From an uncultured delta proteobacterium (lineage in GTDB: Bacteria > Desulfobacterota > WTBG01 > CAIYCZ01), in the NCBI GenBank assembly GCA_903924805.1, contig CAIYCZ010000434.1:1-6269 (forward strand): a DNA stretch of 6,269 bases, given 5' to 3'. The position numbers and the translations under genes were made by a program. Positions within the stretch are counted from its first letter, which is position 1. Each line of letters starts with the position of its first letter. This document shows, piece by piece, positions 5,877-6,269 of the stretch. The notes beneath the pieces are model-generated. The model was not told the DNA's origin and ran no database searches. It saw only the letters and a list, made by a program, of their open reading frames with translations.

Positions 5877-6269
5877 ATGTTCCCTTATGATTCAATTCGT
5901 GATTATGTTGCTGCCCTGGAGGCACAGGGCAGGTTGCTCAGGATTAAGGAAATGGATCAGGACCGGTATGAGATGACGGCCTTTTCCTACACGCTTGATG
6001 ATCGCCTGAAGGAAAAAGCGCCGGCCTTTCTGGTGGAACGGACAAAAGCTAATGGCCGGTGGCATGACTCTCCCGTCATTGCAAATATCTTTAACGGCTT
6101 TGGCCGGGTGGCGCAGTGCTTCGGGGCTGACCCTGAAAAGATCAATGACAACCAGAGCGAGATGCACCAACTGGCTTCCCGTCTCATCCTGAACCGCTTG
6201 GACAATAATTTTAAATGGAAGAAGATAGATCCGGTTGTCATTAATAAAAAAGACGCGCCGTGCAAGGAG
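5877..6269 (+). CDS. UbiD-family decarboxylase, N-terminal part (3' end outside window)
   Basis: The 131 visible residues begin MFPYDSIRDYVAALEAQGRL, the usual opening of UbiD-like (de)carboxylases (Y-x-S-L-R-D-Y-x-x-x-L-E-x-x-G-x-L). Next come an AFLVERTKANG strand (50-60) and PVIANIFNGFGRVAQCFG (66-83), where homologues have a similar PVxxNxFGSRxRxAxALG block. DAPCKE (126-131) matches the D-APCQE lead into the second domain. UbiD enzymes use prenylated FMN, made by UbiX, to remove or add a carboxylate on aromatic or unsaturated substrates. The prFMN-binding and catalytic Arg/Glu residues lie beyond the window and cannot be checked. A full gene would be about 450-500 codons. As last visible gene of the tight cluster, it points to aromatic-acid chemistry. 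A ubiquinone-biosynthesis role is less likely given the neighbours. Confidence 0.85.
   Translation, partial: MFPYDSIRDYVAALEAQGRLLRIKEMDQDRYEMTAFSYTLDDRLKEKAPAFLVERTKANGRWHDSPVIANIFNGFGRVAQCFGADPEKINDNQSEMHQLASRLILNRLDNNFKWKKIDPVVINKKDAPCKE

Noticed and set aside
1..6269. CRISPR array, tRNA, rRNA or transposase
   Set aside because: No regularly spaced repeats, no cloverleaf or rRNA-like stretch, and no transposase motif were seen on either strand.

Overview
The window holds six genes, all on the + strand: two cut by the window ends and four complete. Their products suggest the anaerobic breakdown of an aromatic or otherwise activated organic compound. They include a tungsten/molybdenum pterin enzyme of the aldehyde:ferredoxin oxidoreductase (AOR) family, an exported c-type haem protein and a UbiD-type decarboxylase. 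This mix fits an anaerobic bacterium such as a sulfate- or metal-reducing Desulfobacterota member or a Peptococcaceae-like Firmicute. The sequence does not settle the lineage: there are no rRNA or tRNA genes and no strongly diagnostic marker.

Layout: 1-240 is the C-terminal end of a probable FAD-linked oxidase. 241-385 is an intergenic stretch with a nested inverted repeat. 386-1927 is a complete FAD-linked oxidase of the vanillyl-alcohol oxidase / glycolate oxidase GlcD fold. 1928-2142 is an intergenic stretch with decayed heptamer repeats and a GC-rich palindrome. 2143-3000 is an exported protein joining a single haem c motif (CxxCH) to a pyridoxamine-phosphate-oxidase-like split barrel. 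3019-4992 is the AOR-family enzyme. 5024-5827 is a short-chain dehydrogenase resembling chlorophyll b reductase (NYC1/NOL). 5877-6269 is the N-terminal part of a UbiD-family decarboxylase.

The last four genes are separated by only 18, 31 and 49 bases and probably form one transcript. The two FAD oxidase genes lie upstream behind gaps of 145 and 215 bases, so they may share the transcript or have their own promoters. No factor-independent terminator is evident.

Working model (inference): flavin oxidases and the dehydrogenase act on alcohol, alkyl or carbonyl groups, the AOR-family enzyme handles an aldehyde/acid or a low-potential reduction, and UbiD removes or adds a carboxylate. The haem-flavin-barrel protein could pass electrons outside the cytoplasm. 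The substrate cannot be read from the sequence. The most unusual items are the haem c/PNPOx-like fusion with a Tat-like signal, the cysteine at a pterin-binding motif of the AOR-family enzyme, and the NYC1-like dehydrogenase in a non-photosynthetic context.
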